From NCBI GenBank assembly GCA_028868895.1, contig JAGWTP010000002.1, positions 1 to 64,000 on the forward strand: 64,000 nt of DNA. The letters are read 5' to 3'. Under the pieces are notes generated by a model. That model had not been told where the DNA came from. It did not search any database and worked only from the letters and a program-made list of their open reading frames with translations. Positions 17,898-28,248 of the stretch are shown in pieces (the first letter of the stretch is position 1; the number at the start of each line of letters is the position of its first letter). The translations under genes were made by a program, and so were the position numbers. This stretch comes from Burkholderiales bacterium. Lineage in GTDB: Bacteria; Pseudomonadota; Gammaproteobacteria; Burkholderiales; Burkholderiaceae_C.

Positions 17898-19568
17898 ATG
17901 CCACTGCCCAAGCCGCCTGCCAAACGAGCCTCCCTCCTCACCCCCGCCGACTTCGAATCGCAAGCGGCACCACAACCCGGCAAGCGCCCGCAGAAGACTC
18001 GCTCGGCCGTCGAGCCCGCTTCGCCGGCGCTCCTGGAGCTCTATGACACCGCGCAGGCGCCCGGCGCACCGACCGCCAAGTCGACCCCGGTCAAGCCATC
18101 GACGCGGCCGACACCGGAGCCACGCAAGAGCCGTCTGCAACACCGTGCCCGCACGCCGCGCGGCACCGGCCCGGCGACCTTGTTCGTGCTCGACACGAAT
18201 GTGCTGATGCACGACCCGACCTCGCTGTTCCGCTTCGAGGAACACGACATTTACCTGCCGATGATCACGCTCGAGGAACTCGACGGCCACAAGCGCGGCA
18301 TGACCGAGGTGGCACGCAACGCGCGCCAGGTGAGCCGCGAGCTCGATGCACTGGCAGCGAGCATGCCCAGCCGCGACTCCTCGGGCATGTCCGAAGGCCT
18401 GGCGCTCGCGCGCACCGGGCACCGCGAGGCTGGTGGCAAGCTGTTCTTCCAGACCAACCTGATCAACGTCAGCCTGCCGGCCGGACTGCCGCACGGCAAG
18501 GCCGACAACCAGATTCTCGGTGTGGTGCAGGCGCTGCGCGAGCAGCAACCGGGTCGCGATGTGGTGCTGGTGTCCAAGGACATCAACATGCGCATCAAGG
18601 CGCGTGCGCTCGGGTTGCCGGCCGAGGACTACCTCAACGACATGACGCTGGAGGACGGCGACCTGCTGTACACCGGCGTGCTGCCGCTGCCCGCCGATTT
18701 CTGGGACAAGCACGGCAAGACGATGGAGAGCTGGCAGCAAGGCGGCCTGACCTACTACCGCATCAGCGGGCCGATGGTGCCGGCGCTGCTGATCAACCAG
18801 TTCGTCTTCCTCGAAGCGCCGGGCGCCGCGTCGCTGTACGCCAAGGTCATCGAGATCACCGGCAAGACCGCGGTGCTGCGCACGCTGAAGGAATACACGC
18901 ACCAGAAGAACGCGGTGTGGGGTGTGACCGCGCGCAACCGCGAGCAGAACTTCGCCCTGAACCTGCTGATGGACCCGGACTGCGATTTCATCACCCTCAC
19001 CGGCACGGCAGGCACCGGCAAGACGCTGATGACGCTGGCCGCGGGCCTGAGCCAGGTGATGGACGACCGCCGCTACACCGAGATCATCGTCACCCGCGTC
19101 ACGGTGCCGGTCGGCGAAGACATCGGTTTCCTGCCGGGCACCGAAGAAGAGAAGATGAGCCCGTGGATGGGCGCCCTCGACGACAACCTCGAGGTGCTGT
19201 CCAAGACCGATGGCGCCGCTGGCGAGTGGGGCCGCGCCGCCACCAACGACCTGGTGCGCAGCAAGATCAAGATCAAGAGCCTGAACTTCATGCGTGGGCG
19301 CACCTTCCTGAACAAGTTCGTCATCATCGACGAGGCGCAGAACCTCACGCCCAAGCAGATGAAGACGCTGATCACCCGCGCCGGCCCGGGCACCAAGATC
19401 ATCTGCCTGGGCAACCTGGCGCAGATCGACACGCCCTACCTCACCGAAGGCAGTTCGGGCCTGACCTTCGCCGTCGACCGCTTCAAGGGCTGGCCGCATT
19501 CGGGCCACGTGACGCTGGCGCGCGGCGAACGATCGCGCCTGGCCGACTTCGCCTCCGAGGTGCTCTGA
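17898..19568 (+). CDS. PIN-PhoH ATPase/ribonuclease-type protein
   Basis: A fusion of an N-terminal PIN nuclease domain and a C-terminal PhoH ATPase. In this 556-residue protein the first 90 residues are a low-complexity basic and Pro-rich extension. The PIN domain (about 93-240) keeps acidic residues: D99 in LDTNVLMHD, E127 in ITLEELDGHKRG, D203 in KADNQILG and D228 in VSKDIN. The PhoH domain has Walker A GTAGTGKT (369-376) and Walker B FVIIDEAQN (474-482). PIN-PhoH proteins of other bacteria have RNA helicase and RNase activity. The next gene starts on its stop codon (TGATG). GCGGAG lies upstream of the ATG. Confidence 0.92.
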   Translation: MPLPKPPAKRASLLTPADFESQAAPQPGKRPQKTRSAVEPASPALLELYDTAQAPGAPTAKSTPVKPSTRPTPEPRKSRLQHRARTPRGTGPATLFVLDTNVLMHDPTSLFRFEEHDIYLPMITLEELDGHKRGMTEVARNARQVSRELDALAASMPSRDSSGMSEGLALARTGHREAGGKLFFQTNLINVSLPAGLPHGKADNQILGVVQALREQQPGRDVVLVSKDINMRIKARALGLPAEDYLNDMTLEDGDLLYTGVLPLPADFWDKHGKTMESWQQGGLTYYRISGPMVPALLINQFVFLEAPGAASLYAKVIEITGKTAVLRTLKEYTHQKNAVWGVTARNREQNFALNLLMDPDCDFITLTGTAGTGKTLMTLAAGLSQVMDDRRYTEIIVTRVTVPVGEDIGFLPGTEEEKMSPWMGALDDNLEVLSKTDGAAGEWGRAATNDLVRSKIKIKSLNFMRGRTFLNKFVIIDEAQNLTPKQMKTLITRAGPGTKIICLGNLAQIDTPYLTEGSSGLTFAVDRFKGWPHSGHVTLARGERSRLADFASEVL

Positions 19569-20008
19569 TGGTGGCCGCACACCACCCACCTGCCGTGGCA
19601 GCAACGCTGGCCACGTGGCACCGCATGATCGAGTCGCGTGATCTCGGCGAGCTGCCGGCATTGCTCCATCCCGACGCGATCTTTCGCTCCCCGATGGCCT
19701 TCACGCCCTACGAGAGCGCAGCGGCAGTGAACCTGGTGCTGACGACAGTGATCGGCGTCTTCGAAGACTTCCGGTACCACCGCGAACTGATCGGCGTCGA
19801 CGGGCTCGACGCCATGCTCGAGTTCAGCGCGCGGGTCGGCGACAAGCAACTCAAGGGCATCGACCTGATCCGCTTCGATACCGATGGCCGGATCAAGGAC
19901 TTCGAGGTGATGATCCGCCCGCTCAGTGGCCTGCAGGCCCTGGGCGACGAGATGGGCCGGCGCATCGGCCCGATGCTCGCCGCCTTCAAGTCGCTATCAG
20001 CGCCTTGA
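19568..20008 (+). CDS. NTF2/SnoaL-like protein
   Basis: A 146-residue protein with the cone-shaped NTF2-like fold pattern: ATLATWHRMIESRDLGELPALLHPDAIFRSP near the N-terminus, then FEDFRYHRELIGVDG, VGDKQLKGIDLIRFDTDGRIKDFEVMIRPL and a C-terminal helix. Family members are often small enzymes or binding proteins; no substrate can be assigned. Its ATG overlaps the phoH stop (TGATG), suggesting coupled translation. Its 3' end overlaps the end of the convergent prpE gene by 23 bases. Confidence 0.8.
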   Translation: MVAAHHPPAVAATLATWHRMIESRDLGELPALLHPDAIFRSPMAFTPYESAAAVNLVLTTVIGVFEDFRYHRELIGVDGLDAMLEFSARVGDKQLKGIDLIRFDTDGRIKDFEVMIRPLSGLQALGDEMGRRIGPMLAAFKSLSAP

Positions 20009-21896
20009 TCTGCTGCAGCGCTGCCGGATCGTCCATCGTCGTCAGGTCGCCCGGGTCGCGCTGCTCGCACACCGCCTGGATCGCGCGGCGCAACATCTTG
20101 CCCGAGCGTGTCTTGGGCAGCAGCGTCACGAAGTGGACCCGCGCCGGGCGTGCGAGCGCACCGAGCTGACGATCGACCGTCTTCATGATCTCGCCCTCGA
20201 GCTTGAGCCGCGCCGGCAGGTCATCCACGCTGGCGGGGTCCTTCGGCACCACGAAGGCCATCGCCACCTGCCCCTTCAGCGCATCGGCGACGCCGACCAC
20301 CGCGACCTCCGCCACGCTCGGATGGCTGGAGATGCTCTCCTCGATCTCGCGCGTTCCGAGCCGGTGGCCGGCGACGTTGATCACGTCGTCGGTGCGGCCG
20401 AGGATAAAGTAGTAGCCATCGGCATCGCGGATGCCCCAGTCGAAGGTGCTGTAGAGCTGCTGGCCGGGAAAGTCGCTCCAGTAGGTCGATACGAAGCGGG
20501 CATCGTCGCGCCACACCGTCTGCATGCAGCCGGGCGGCAACGGCCCGGCGATCGCGAGCACGCCCTTGCGGTTCGGCTCGATGATCTCCGCGCCGTTCGA
20601 CTCGTCGATCAGCTTCACGTCGTAGCCGTACATCGCCACGCCGGGGCTGCCGAACTTGCTCGGCGCTTTCTCCACGCCGTTGGCGATCGTCAGGATCGGC
20701 CAGCCGGATTCGGTCTGCCAGTAGTTGTCGATGATCGGCTTGCCCAGCGCTTGCGCGATCCACTGCGCGGTCGGTTCGTCGAGCGGCTCGCCGGCCAGAA
20801 ACAGCGCGCGCAGCGAGCTCAGGTCGTACTGGGTGAGGAACTTCGGATCGTGCTTCTTCAGCACCCGCACCGCGGTGGGCGCGCTGAACATCACCGTGAC
20901 CTGGTACTTCTCGACCAGCTTCCACCACACGCCCGCATCGGGGCGGGTCGGCAAGCCTTCGTACAGGATCGTCGCCATACCGGCGATCAGCGGACCGTAA
21001 ACGATATAGCTGTGGCCAACGACCCAGCCGATGTCGCTGGTCGAAAAATAGGTTTCGCCAGCGGCGCCGCAGAAGATGTGCTTCATGCTCGCGGCCAGCG
21101 CCACCGCGTAGCCGCCAGTGTCGCGCTGCACGCCCTTGGGCTTGCCGGTGGTGCCGCTGGTGTACAGCGTGTAGCTGGGGTGTTCTGACGCGAGCCAGAC
21201 GCAGGGCACGACGGCGTCGAGGTGCTTCTCGCGCAGCGCGGCGTAGCTTTCGTCGCGGCCGGGCGTGAGTTCCATCGGCGCCAGCCCCCGATCCACCAGC
21301 AGCACCTTCGCCGGCTTGTGTGCAGCCAGGCGGATCGCTTCGTCGAGCAATGGCTTGTACGGGACGATCTTGCCCGAGCGGCTGCCGGCGTCGGCGCTGA
21401 CGATCACGACCGGCTGCGCATCGTCGATGCGGCTGGCCAGGCTGCCACTGGCGAAGCCGCCGAACACGACGCAGTGGATCGCGCCGATGCGCGCGCAGGC
21501 GAGCATCGCGAACACCGCCTGCGCAACCATCGGCATGTAAATCAGGACGCGGTCGCCCGGCTGCGCCCCGAGAGCCTGCAGACACGCCGCCATGCGCTGC
21601 ACTTCGCGGTGCAACTCGGCGTAGCTGTAGACCCGTTCCTCGTCGGTCTCGGTCGAGACGAAGATGAGTGCGTTCTGGTCGGCGCGATCTTCAAGGTGCC
21701 GATCGATGGCGTTGTGGCACAGGTTGGTCGTGCCGCCGACGAACCACTTTGCGAACGGCGGGTGGCTGTAGTCGCAGACCTGTTCGAAGGGCCGCTGCCA
21801 GTCGATCAAGGCTGCCTGCTCGGCCCAGAAGCCGTCGCGGTCGGTCAACGAACGGCGATGAAAGTCGGCGTAGCGCTCGGTGGCGGGTGTGTTCAT
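19986..21896 (-). CDS. prpE: Propionyl-CoA synthetase
   Basis: This AMP-forming acyl-CoA synthetase activates propionate (and probably acetate or acrylate) to its CoA ester. The 636-residue protein has the adenylate motif YTLYTSGTTGKPKGVQRD (about 243-260), DNYWQTESGW, and the C-terminal catalytic lysine in LPKTRSGKMLRR (K600), which is the acetylation-controlled residue in this family. The N-terminus (YADFHRRSLTDRDGFWAEQA) and GCMQTVWRDDARF resemble PrpE more than Acs. The ATG at 21896 is chosen by family length. The product may differ slightly in acid preference. Confidence 0.9.
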   Translation of the reverse strand: MNTPATERYADFHRRSLTDRDGFWAEQAALIDWQRPFEQVCDYSHPPFAKWFVGGTTNLCHNAIDRHLEDRADQNALIFVSTETDEERVYSYAELHREVQRMAACLQALGAQPGDRVLIYMPMVAQAVFAMLACARIGAIHCVVFGGFASGSLASRIDDAQPVVIVSADAGSRSGKIVPYKPLLDEAIRLAAHKPAKVLLVDRGLAPMELTPGRDESYAALREKHLDAVVPCVWLASEHPSYTLYTSGTTGKPKGVQRDTGGYAVALAASMKHIFCGAAGETYFSTSDIGWVVGHSYIVYGPLIAGMATILYEGLPTRPDAGVWWKLVEKYQVTVMFSAPTAVRVLKKHDPKFLTQYDLSSLRALFLAGEPLDEPTAQWIAQALGKPIIDNYWQTESGWPILTIANGVEKAPSKFGSPGVAMYGYDVKLIDESNGAEIIEPNRKGVLAIAGPLPPGCMQTVWRDDARFVSTYWSDFPGQQLYSTFDWGIRDADGYYFILGRTDDVINVAGHRLGTREIEESISSHPSVAEVAVVGVADALKGQVAMAFVVPKDPASVDDLPARLKLEGEIMKTVDRQLGALARPARVHFVTLLPKTRSGKMLRRAIQAVCEQRDPGDLTTMDDPAALQQIKALIAT

Positions 21897-22041
21897 GGCG
21901 GGCTCGTCGGGTGGCTGGGAAGATCGCGAAGCGACCCGCATTGAGCCGCCTGGCGCTTACGAACCGCTGACGATACGCGCAGCCCCACGGGCTGCCGCGC
22001 AATCCCTGCGAGCAAGTGCTGTGCGCGGGCCTTGCGCCCGA

Positions 22042-23019
22042 TCAGATCGCCACGACGATGCGTCCGCGCACCCGCCCGTCCATCAACTCCTGCGCCTTGG
22101 CGATGGCCGCGTCGAGCGGAACTTCGTCGGTGATGGTCGCGAGCTTGGCCGGATCGAGATCGGTCGCCAGACGCGCCCAGGCCGTGCGGCGCAATTCGAT
22201 CGGCGCCATCACGCTGTCGACACCGGCGAGCGTGACGCCGCGCAGGATGAACGGCATCACGGTCGATGGCAGGTCGGCCCCCTGCGCCAGGCCGCAGGCC
22301 GCAACCACGCCGCCGTAGCGGGTTTGCGCCAATGCGTTCGCCAGCGTGTGGCTGCCGACCGCATCGACGACCGCGGCCCAGCGCTCCTTTTGCAGCGGCT
22401 TGCCGGGCGCGCTCAATTCGGCCCGATCGATCACCGCGCTGGCACCGAGCGAGCGCAGGTACTCGGCCTCGTTCGCCTTGCCGGTCGCAGCGGTCACGCG
22501 GTGGCCGAGCTTGCTCAGCAGCGCCGTCGCGACGCTGCCCACGCCACCGGTCGCACCGGTGACGAGCACGTCACCATCACCGGGCTTCAGGCCATGGCGC
22601 TCAAGCGCCAGCACGCACAGCATCGCCGTATAGCCGGCGGTGCCGATGGCCATCGCCTGCCGAGTCGAAAACGCCGCGGGCAACGGCACCAGCCAGTCGC
22701 CGATCAGGCGCGCACGTTCTGCCAGGCAACCCCAGCGGGTCTCTCCCACACCCCAGCCGTTGTGCACGAACCGGTCACCCGCCTTCCAGCGCGGGTGGCT
22801 GCTCTCGAGCACCGTGCCGGCGCCGTCGATGCCAGCCACCATCGGCCACTCGCGTACCACCGGGCCCTTGTTGGTGATGGCCAGACCGTCCTTGTAGTTC
22901 AAGGTCGAATGGTCAATCTGCACCAGCACGTCGCCGGCCGGCAACCCCGCCTCGTCGACGGATTGAACACTGGCCTTGAAACCGGCCTCGGTTTTTTCGA
23001 GCAGGATGGCTTTGAACAT
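22042..23019 (-). CDS. acuI: Acrylyl-CoA reductase AcuI/YhdH-type
   Basis: An MDR-family NADPH-dependent reductase that converts acrylyl-CoA to propionyl-CoA. The 325-residue protein shows [54 protein letters not shown] and the nucleotide site [20 protein letters not shown] (about 150-170), all typical of the YhdH/AcuI branch. No zinc ligands are seen, as expected. GGGGAG precedes the ATG at 23019. Its neighbour prpE on the same strand makes the same product from propionate. A weak promoter-like pair (TTGGCG and TATTCG) lies about 80-110 bases upstream. Confidence 0.9.
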   Translation of the reverse strand: MFKAILLEKTEAGFKASVQSVDEAGLPAGDVLVQIDHSTLNYKDGLAITNKGPVVREWPMVAGIDGAGTVLESSHPRWKAGDRFVHNGWGVGETRWGCLAERARLIGDWLVPLPAAFSTRQAMAIGTAGYTAMLCVLALERHGLKPGDGDVLVTGATGGVGSVATALLSKLGHRVTAATGKANEAEYLRSLGASAVIDRAELSAPGKPLQKERWAAVVDAVGSHTLANALAQTRYGGVVAACGLAQGADLPSTVMPFILRGVTLAGVDSVMAPIELRRTAWARLATDLDPAKLATITDEVPLDAAIAKAQELMDGRVRGRIVVAI

Positions 23020-23153
23020 GGAAACTCCCCGGGGAACATGCGCGCACGATAGCGCAAGCCGTCGCCGATCCGGAGCCTGCGGCGCCGCCACAAGCGTCGA
23101 ATATCGCATCACAAAACGGCGCCAAGTTATTGTCATCTATGAGATTTTTACGG

Positions 23154-23182
23154 TTGACGCAGGCTCGCGGCACCACTATCCT
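23154..23182 (+). promoter_or_regulatory. Sigma-70-type promoter before the NlpC/P60 gene
   Basis: TTGACG (23154-23159), a 17-base spacer, then TATCCT (23177-23182). The transcription start would fall at about 23189-23190, on or next to the ATG at 23190. The mRNA could therefore be leaderless, or else the pair is fortuitous and translation starts upstream. Confidence 0.45.
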
Positions 23183-23189
23183 GCCGCCG

Positions 23190-23882
23190 ATGCCGATGCC
23201 GCCGACTCGCCTGCACCGAATAGCACGCCACACGGCGGCCTGCACGGCATTGGTGATCCTTTCCACGACCGCGCTGGCCGCACCCGAGGTCTCGTTGAAC
23301 CCGCCGTCGGGCGCAGCCTCGGCGGCCGCCGATCCCGTCAGCCGCTTTCTGCTGGAAAAGGGCCTGGTCGGCCCGGTGTCCGAGGCCATCGTACCGGCCA
23401 GCAACGCCTTCGTCGAACGGATGCGCGACAAGGCGTCCGACATGGTGCTGACCGCGCTGAACTTCCTCGGCGTGCCGTACCGGCGCGGCGGCAACTCGGC
23501 GGCGCACGGGTTCGACTGCAGCGGCTTCACGCGCCAGGTCTTCGAGACCAGCCTCGGGCTGCTGCTGCCGCGCCGCGCCGACGAACAGGCGCACGCGCCC
23601 GGCCTGGTAGCGGTCCAGCGCAGCGATCTCCAGCCGGGTGATCTGGTGTTCTTCAACACGCTGCGGCGCACCTTCTCGCACGTGGGCATCTACCTGGGTG
23701 ACGGCAAGTTCATCCATGCGCCGCGCCCTGGTGGCGAGGTGCGCGTCGAAGACATGCGCTTCAGCTACTGGGCCCGACGCTTCACCGGTGCGCGCCGTGC
23801 CGAGCCGGCACTGGAACAGGCCGCGGCCGACGAGGCCGCCGCACCGCCGTCGACGCTGAAGGCGGTTCAAGCCGTACGCTGA
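23190..23882 (+). CDS. Secreted NlpC/P60 (C40) peptidoglycan peptidase
   Basis: A periplasmic cell-wall hydrolase that cuts peptide bonds in peptidoglycan stems. With the start used here it has 230 residues. A Sec signal peptide occupies about 1-30 (TAACTALVILSTTALA, cleavage after ALA). The NlpC/P60 domain (about 83-195) holds C110 in HGFDCSGFTRQVF, H164 in TFSHVGIYLG and the third residue H176 in KFIHAP. The C-terminus is Ala-rich. Earlier in-frame starts (TTG 23130, ATG 23139) would add 17-20 residues before the signal peptide; the true start is uncertain. It is divergent from acuI. Confidence 0.88.
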   Translation: MPMPPTRLHRIARHTAACTALVILSTTALAAPEVSLNPPSGAASAAADPVSRFLLEKGLVGPVSEAIVPASNAFVERMRDKASDMVLTALNFLGVPYRRGGNSAAHGFDCSGFTRQVFETSLGLLLPRRADEQAHAPGLVAVQRSDLQPGDLVFFNTLRRTFSHVGIYLGDGKFIHAPRPGGEVRVEDMRFSYWARRFTGARRAEPALEQAAADEAAAPPSTLKAVQAVR

Positions 23883-23962
23883 TCCTCGTGCACTGCGCGG
23901 GCGGCGATGACCCGCCGTCGTCGTGCCCGAAGGGGTGATGCCTGCGAAGGCACAATCTCTCC

Positions 23963-25084
23963 ATGGCCGACAAAGTCATCCCCCTTGCCGATCAGCGCTA
24001 CGTCGCCCGCGTACCGATCGTGCCGCTGAACGCCGCGCCGCCGACCGGCCTGATCGGCGATGCGCTCGGTCGCCCGCTGCGCGACCTGCGCATCTCGGTC
24101 ACCGACCGCTGCAATTTCCGCTGCAGCTATTGCATGCCCAAGGAGGTCTTCGACAAGAACTACAACTTCCTGCCGCACGCATCGCTGCTGAGCTTCGAAG
24201 AAATAACCCGTGCGGCGCGGCTCTTCGTCGCGCACGGCGTGCGCAAGATCCGCCTCACCGGCGGCGAGCCGCTGCTGCGCAAGAACCTCGAGGTGCTGGT
24301 GGGCATGCTCGCCGAACTGCGCACGCCCGAAGGCGAGCCGCTCGACCTCACGCTGACGACCAACGGCTCGGTGCTGGCGCGCAAGGCGCAGGCGTTGAAG
24401 GACGCGGGGTTGCAACGCATCACCGTCAGCCTGGACGCGCTCGACGACGCCGTGTTCCGCCGCATGAACGACGCCGACTTCCCGGTCGCCGACGTGCTCG
24501 CCGGCATCGACGCGGCGCAGCGCGCCGGCCTCGGGCCGATCAAGGTCAACATGGTCGTCAAGCGCGGCACCAACGACCACCAGATCGTGCCGATGGCGCG
24601 CCACTTCAAAGGCACCGGCACGATCCTGCGCTTCATCGAGTACATGGACGTGGGCGCCACCAATGGCTGGCGCATGGACGAGGTGCTGGCCTCGGCACAG
24701 GTCGTAGAGCGTGTCCAGGCCGAACTGCCGATCGAGGCGATCGCGCCGAACGTGCTCGGCGAGACGGCCGAGCGCTGGCGCTATGTGGACGGAGGCGGCG
24801 AGATCGGCGTGATCTCCAGCGTCACGCAGGCGTTCTGCCACGACTGCAACCGCGCCCGCCTGTCCACCGAAGGCAAGCTGTTCCTGTGCCTGTTCGCGAG
24901 CCACGGTCACGACCTGCGCGCATTGCTGCGTGGCGGCCACACCGACGCGCAGATCGCAGCCGCAATCGGCCTGATCTGGCAGCAGCGCAATGACCGCTAC
25001 TCGGAACTGCGCAGCGCCGGGCAAGCCGCCGTGGGCGCAGAAAGCGGTGCGCGGCGGGTCGAGATGCACTACATCGGCGGTTGA
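23963..25084 (+). CDS. moaA: GTP 3',8-cyclase MoaA
   Basis: This radical-SAM enzyme performs the first step of molybdopterin synthesis, rearranging GTP. The 373-residue protein has the SAM-cluster motif CNFRCSYC (C50, C54, C57) and the second 4Fe-4S cluster cysteines C292, C295 and C309 ([21 protein letters not shown]). The required C-terminal Gly-Gly (MHYIGG) is present. An N-terminal extension of about 35 residues precedes the domain, common in Burkholderiales. It is separated from moeA-moaDE by about 11 kb, and no moaC is seen nearby. Confidence 0.96.
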   Translation: MADKVIPLADQRYVARVPIVPLNAAPPTGLIGDALGRPLRDLRISVTDRCNFRCSYCMPKEVFDKNYNFLPHASLLSFEEITRAARLFVAHGVRKIRLTGGEPLLRKNLEVLVGMLAELRTPEGEPLDLTLTTNGSVLARKAQALKDAGLQRITVSLDALDDAVFRRMNDADFPVADVLAGIDAAQRAGLGPIKVNMVVKRGTNDHQIVPMARHFKGTGTILRFIEYMDVGATNGWRMDEVLASAQVVERVQAELPIEAIAPNVLGETAERWRYVDGGGEIGVISSVTQAFCHDCNRARLSTEGKLFLCLFASHGHDLRALLRGGHTDAQIAAAIGLIWQQRNDRYSELRSAGQAAVGAESGARRVEMHYIGG

Positions 25085-25099
25085 GTCGCAACGCGCGCG

Positions 25100-25624
25100 A
25101 TGCCCGCCGCACCGATATCGATCCGACGCCTGGCGCAGTGCGATCTGGCCGACTACAAGGCGCTGCGCGACACGATGCTTCAGGCCCATCCACAAGCGTT
25201 CAGCTCGGATGCGGCCGAGGGTCGCGCCAGAACGCCCGAGAGCTACCGCTCGCGGCTCGGCCTGGATCGGCCCGACGGTGGCGACTTCACGCTCGGCGCA
25301 TGGCAGCGCGACCGCCTGGTCGGCGCCATCAGTTGCGAGCGCGACCAGCGCCTGAAGGTTCGGCACATCGCGCACCTCGTCGGCATGATGGTGTGCGCCG
25401 ACATGCAAGGCCGCGGCGTCGGTCGCGCCTTGCTCGGCGAGTGCCTGGCCGAGGTGCGGCGGGTCGATGGCCTGGAGATGGTCACACTCACCGTCACCGC
25501 CGGCAACCGGGCCGCGACCCGCCTGTACGAGCGCGCCGGGTTCAGCCGCTACGGCAGCCTGCCGCGCGCGATCCGCGTCGACGGCGAGTACCACGCGAAA
25601 GACCACATGGTGCTGGTGCTGTAG
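25100..25624 (+). CDS. GNAT family N-acetyltransferase
   Basis: A 174-residue acetyl-CoA-dependent acetyltransferase. The acetyl-CoA pyrophosphate-binding motif is VGMMVCADMQGRGVGRALLG (about 95-115, with the Q-x-x-G-x-G/A core), followed by TLTVTAGNRAATRLYERAGFSRYG, a typical motif B region, and a final strand AKDHMVLVL. The substrate cannot be inferred. It starts 15 bases after moaA on the same strand and may be co-transcribed with it. It ends close to the convergent ppsA. Confidence 0.85.
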   Translation: MPAAPISIRRLAQCDLADYKALRDTMLQAHPQAFSSDAAEGRARTPESYRSRLGLDRPDGGDFTLGAWQRDRLVGAISCERDQRLKVRHIAHLVGMMVCADMQGRGVGRALLGECLAEVRRVDGLEMVTLTVTAGNRAATRLYERAGFSRYGSLPRAIRVDGEYHAKDHMVLVL

Positions 25625-25645
25625 CGGCCGACCGGGCCAGAACCC

Positions 25646-28063
25646 TCAGCGGCTGGCGAGCCGCAGCCAGGTCTGGACCACCGAGTCCGGATTCAGCGAG
25701 ATCGACCCGATGCCTTCGTCGACCAGCCAGTCGGCAAAATCGGGATGGTCGCTCGGCCCCTGCCCGCAGATGCCGACGTACTTGCCGGCGGCGCGGCATG
25801 CGGCGATCGCGCGCGAGATCAGGGCCTTCACGGCCGGGTCGCGTTCGTCGAAATCCTTGGCCAGCAGTTCCATGCCGGAGTCGCGGTCCAGACCGAGCGT
25901 GAGCTGGGTCAGGTCGTTCGAGCCGATCGACATGCCGTCGAAGTGTTCGAGGAAGCGCTCGGCGAGGATCGCGTTGCTCGGCACCTCGCACATCATGATC
26001 ACGCGCAGGCCGTCGGTGCCGCCGCTCGCGGCGCGCTTGAGACCGCGCTCGGCCAGCATGCCCACTACGGCCTCGGCCTGGCCGAGCGTGCGCACGAACG
26101 GCACCATGATCTCGACATTGGTCAGGCCCATCTCGACGCGCACCCGCTTGAGCGCCTCGCATTCCATCGCGAAGGCTTCGCCGAAGGCCTCGCTCACGTA
26201 GCGCGAGGCACCGCGGAAGCCGAGCATCGGGTTCTCTTCTTCGGGCTCGTAGCGCGAGCCGCCGATCAGCTTGCGGTACTCGTTGCTCTTGAAGTCGGAC
26301 AGCCGCACGATCACCGGCTTGGGCCAGAACGCCGCGGCGATCGTGGCAATGCCTTCGGTGAGCTTGTCGACATAGAAGGCGCGTGGCGAAGCGTGGCCGC
26401 GCGCAACGCTCTCGACCGCCTTTTTCAGGTCGCCGTCGATGTTCGGGTAGTCGAGGATCGCCTTCGGATGCACGCCGATGTTGTTGTTGATGATGAACTC
26501 GAGCCGCGCCAGGCCCACGCCATGGTTGGGCATCTGCGCGAACTCGAACGCGAGCTGCGGGTTGCCCACGTTCATCGTGATCTTGATCGGGCACTCGGGC
26601 AGCGCGCCGCGGTGCACATCGGTCACCTCGGTCTCGATCAGACCGTCATAGATGTAGCCGGTGTCACCTTCCGAACACGCCACGGTCACGAGCGCGCCTT
26701 CCTTGAGCACCTCGGTGGCGTCGCCGCAGCCCACCACCGCAGGAATGCCCAACTCGCGCGCAATGATCGCGGCGTGGCAGGTGCGCCCGCCCCGGTTCGT
26801 GACGATCGCGCTGGCGCGCTTCATCACCGGCTCCCAGTTCGGGTCGGTCATGTCGGTGACGAGCACGTCGCCGGGCTTCACGGTGTCCATGTCGGCGATG
26901 CTGTGCACGATGCGCACCGGCCCGGTGCCGATCTTCTGGCCGATCGCGCGGCCTTCGGCGAGCACCGCGCTCCTGCCTGCGTCGCCCTTGAGCTTGTAGC
27001 GCTGCTCGGCCTTGCCCCCCGGCTGGCTCTTCACCGTCTCGGGCCGGGCCTGCAGGATGTAGAGCTTGCCGTCGATGCCGTCCTTGCCCCACTCGATGTC
27101 CATCGGCCGCCCGTAGTGCTGCTCGATCGTCAGCGCGTAGGTGGCCAGCTCGCTCACGTCGGCGTCGCTGAGCGAGTAGCGGTTGCGCTGCTCGTGCAGC
27201 GTGTCCACGGTCTTGACCAGGCGCCCGCTGGCCGACTTCTCGGCGGCGCTCGTGAACTCCATCTTGACCAGCTTGGAGCCCAGGTTGCGGCGGATGATCG
27301 CGCGCTTGCCGGCGCGCAGGGCCGGCTTGTGCACGTAGAACTCGTCGGGGTTCACGGCGCCCTGCACCACCGTCTCGCCCAGCCCGTAGCTCGAGGTGAT
27401 GAACACGACGTCGGGGAAGCCGCTCTCGGTGTCGATCGTGAACATCACGCCGGCCGCGCCGAGGTCGGAGCGCACCATGCGTTGCACGCCCGCCGACAAT
27501 GCCACGTCGCTGTGCGCAAAACCCTTGTGCACGCGGTAGCTGATCGCCCGGTCGTTGTACAGGCTCGCGAACACCTCCTTCATCTTCGCCAGCACCTCGT
27601 CGATGCCGACGACGTTCAGAAACGTCTCCTGCTGGCCCGCGAACGAAGCGTCGGGCAGGTCCTCGGCGGTCGCCGACGAGCGCACCGCGAACGAAGCCTG
27701 CGGATTGCCCTGCGTCAGCTTCGCGAACTCCGCGGTGATGGCGGCGTCGAGTTCGGGCGGGAACGGTGTGGCCTCGATCCAGCCACGAATCTCGGCACCG
27801 GCTTCGGCCAGCGCGCGCACGTCGTCGGTGTTCAGCGAGGCCAGGCGGGCTTCGATGCGTCGGTCCAGGCCCGCGTGCTTCAGGAATTGCCGGAACGCGT
27901 GGGCGGTGGTGGCAAAGCCGCCCGGCACACGCACGCCCGAGGCGGCCAGTTGGCTGATCATTTCGCCGAGCGAGGCGTTCTTGCCGCCCACCGACTCGAC
28001 GTCGGTCATTCTCAGGTGCTCGAACGGGGCGACCAGGGCGGTCGCCAGTGAGTGGGTTGACAT
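25646..28063 (-). CDS. ppsA: Phosphoenolpyruvate synthase
   Basis: It converts pyruvate and ATP to PEP, AMP and phosphate during gluconeogenesis. The 805-residue protein has the N-terminal ATP-grasp domain ([11 protein letters not shown] near 25; [20 protein letters not shown] at about 125-145). The swivelling phosphohistidine domain contains [21 protein letters not shown]. The C-terminal PEP/pyruvate barrel ends [20 protein letters not shown] and [14 protein letters not shown] precedes the ATG. It is divergent from ppsR, its kinase/phosphorylase regulator. Confidence 0.97.
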   Translation of the reverse strand: MSTHSLATALVAPFEHLRMTDVESVGGKNASLGEMISQLAASGVRVPGGFATTAHAFRQFLKHAGLDRRIEARLASLNTDDVRALAEAGAEIRGWIEATPFPPELDAAITAEFAKLTQGNPQASFAVRSSATAEDLPDASFAGQQETFLNVVGIDEVLAKMKEVFASLYNDRAISYRVHKGFAHSDVALSAGVQRMVRSDLGAAGVMFTIDTESGFPDVVFITSSYGLGETVVQGAVNPDEFYVHKPALRAGKRAIIRRNLGSKLVKMEFTSAAEKSASGRLVKTVDTLHEQRNRYSLSDADVSELATYALTIEQHYGRPMDIEWGKDGIDGKLYILQARPETVKSQPGGKAEQRYKLKGDAGRSAVLAEGRAIGQKIGTGPVRIVHSIADMDTVKPGDVLVTDMTDPNWEPVMKRASAIVTNRGGRTCHAAIIARELGIPAVVGCGDATEVLKEGALVTVACSEGDTGYIYDGLIETEVTDVHRGALPECPIKITMNVGNPQLAFEFAQMPNHGVGLARLEFIINNNIGVHPKAILDYPNIDGDLKKAVESVARGHASPRAFYVDKLTEGIATIAAAFWPKPVIVRLSDFKSNEYRKLIGGSRYEPEEENPMLGFRGASRYVSEAFGEAFAMECEALKRVRVEMGLTNVEIMVPFVRTLGQAEAVVGMLAERGLKRAASGGTDGLRVIMMCEVPSNAILAERFLEHFDGMSIGSNDLTQLTLGLDRDSGMELLAKDFDERDPAVKALISRAIAACRAAGKYVGICGQGPSDHPDFADWLVDEGIGSISLNPDSVVQTWLRLASR

Positions 28064-28248
28064 GGGGAAGCTCCGGGATGGTGAGGAATCTGGGTTTCAC
28101 GGTCCCGGCGACGCCGGCCCGAGCGTGGCTCGAGGGCAATCGGTACCCGCGCGCTCGCGACCCCATGGTGGAGTCGGGCGCGGCGGGCGGTGGCGTTCAT
28201 CGGCTGGCAGGGGTGAAGGACTGCGGACGATTTTACGGGCGAACTGCC

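Noticed and set aside
23898-25606. Long minus-strand open frame opposite moaA and the acetyltransferase
   Set aside because: It is antisense to MoaA with intact cluster cysteines and shows no conserved domain.
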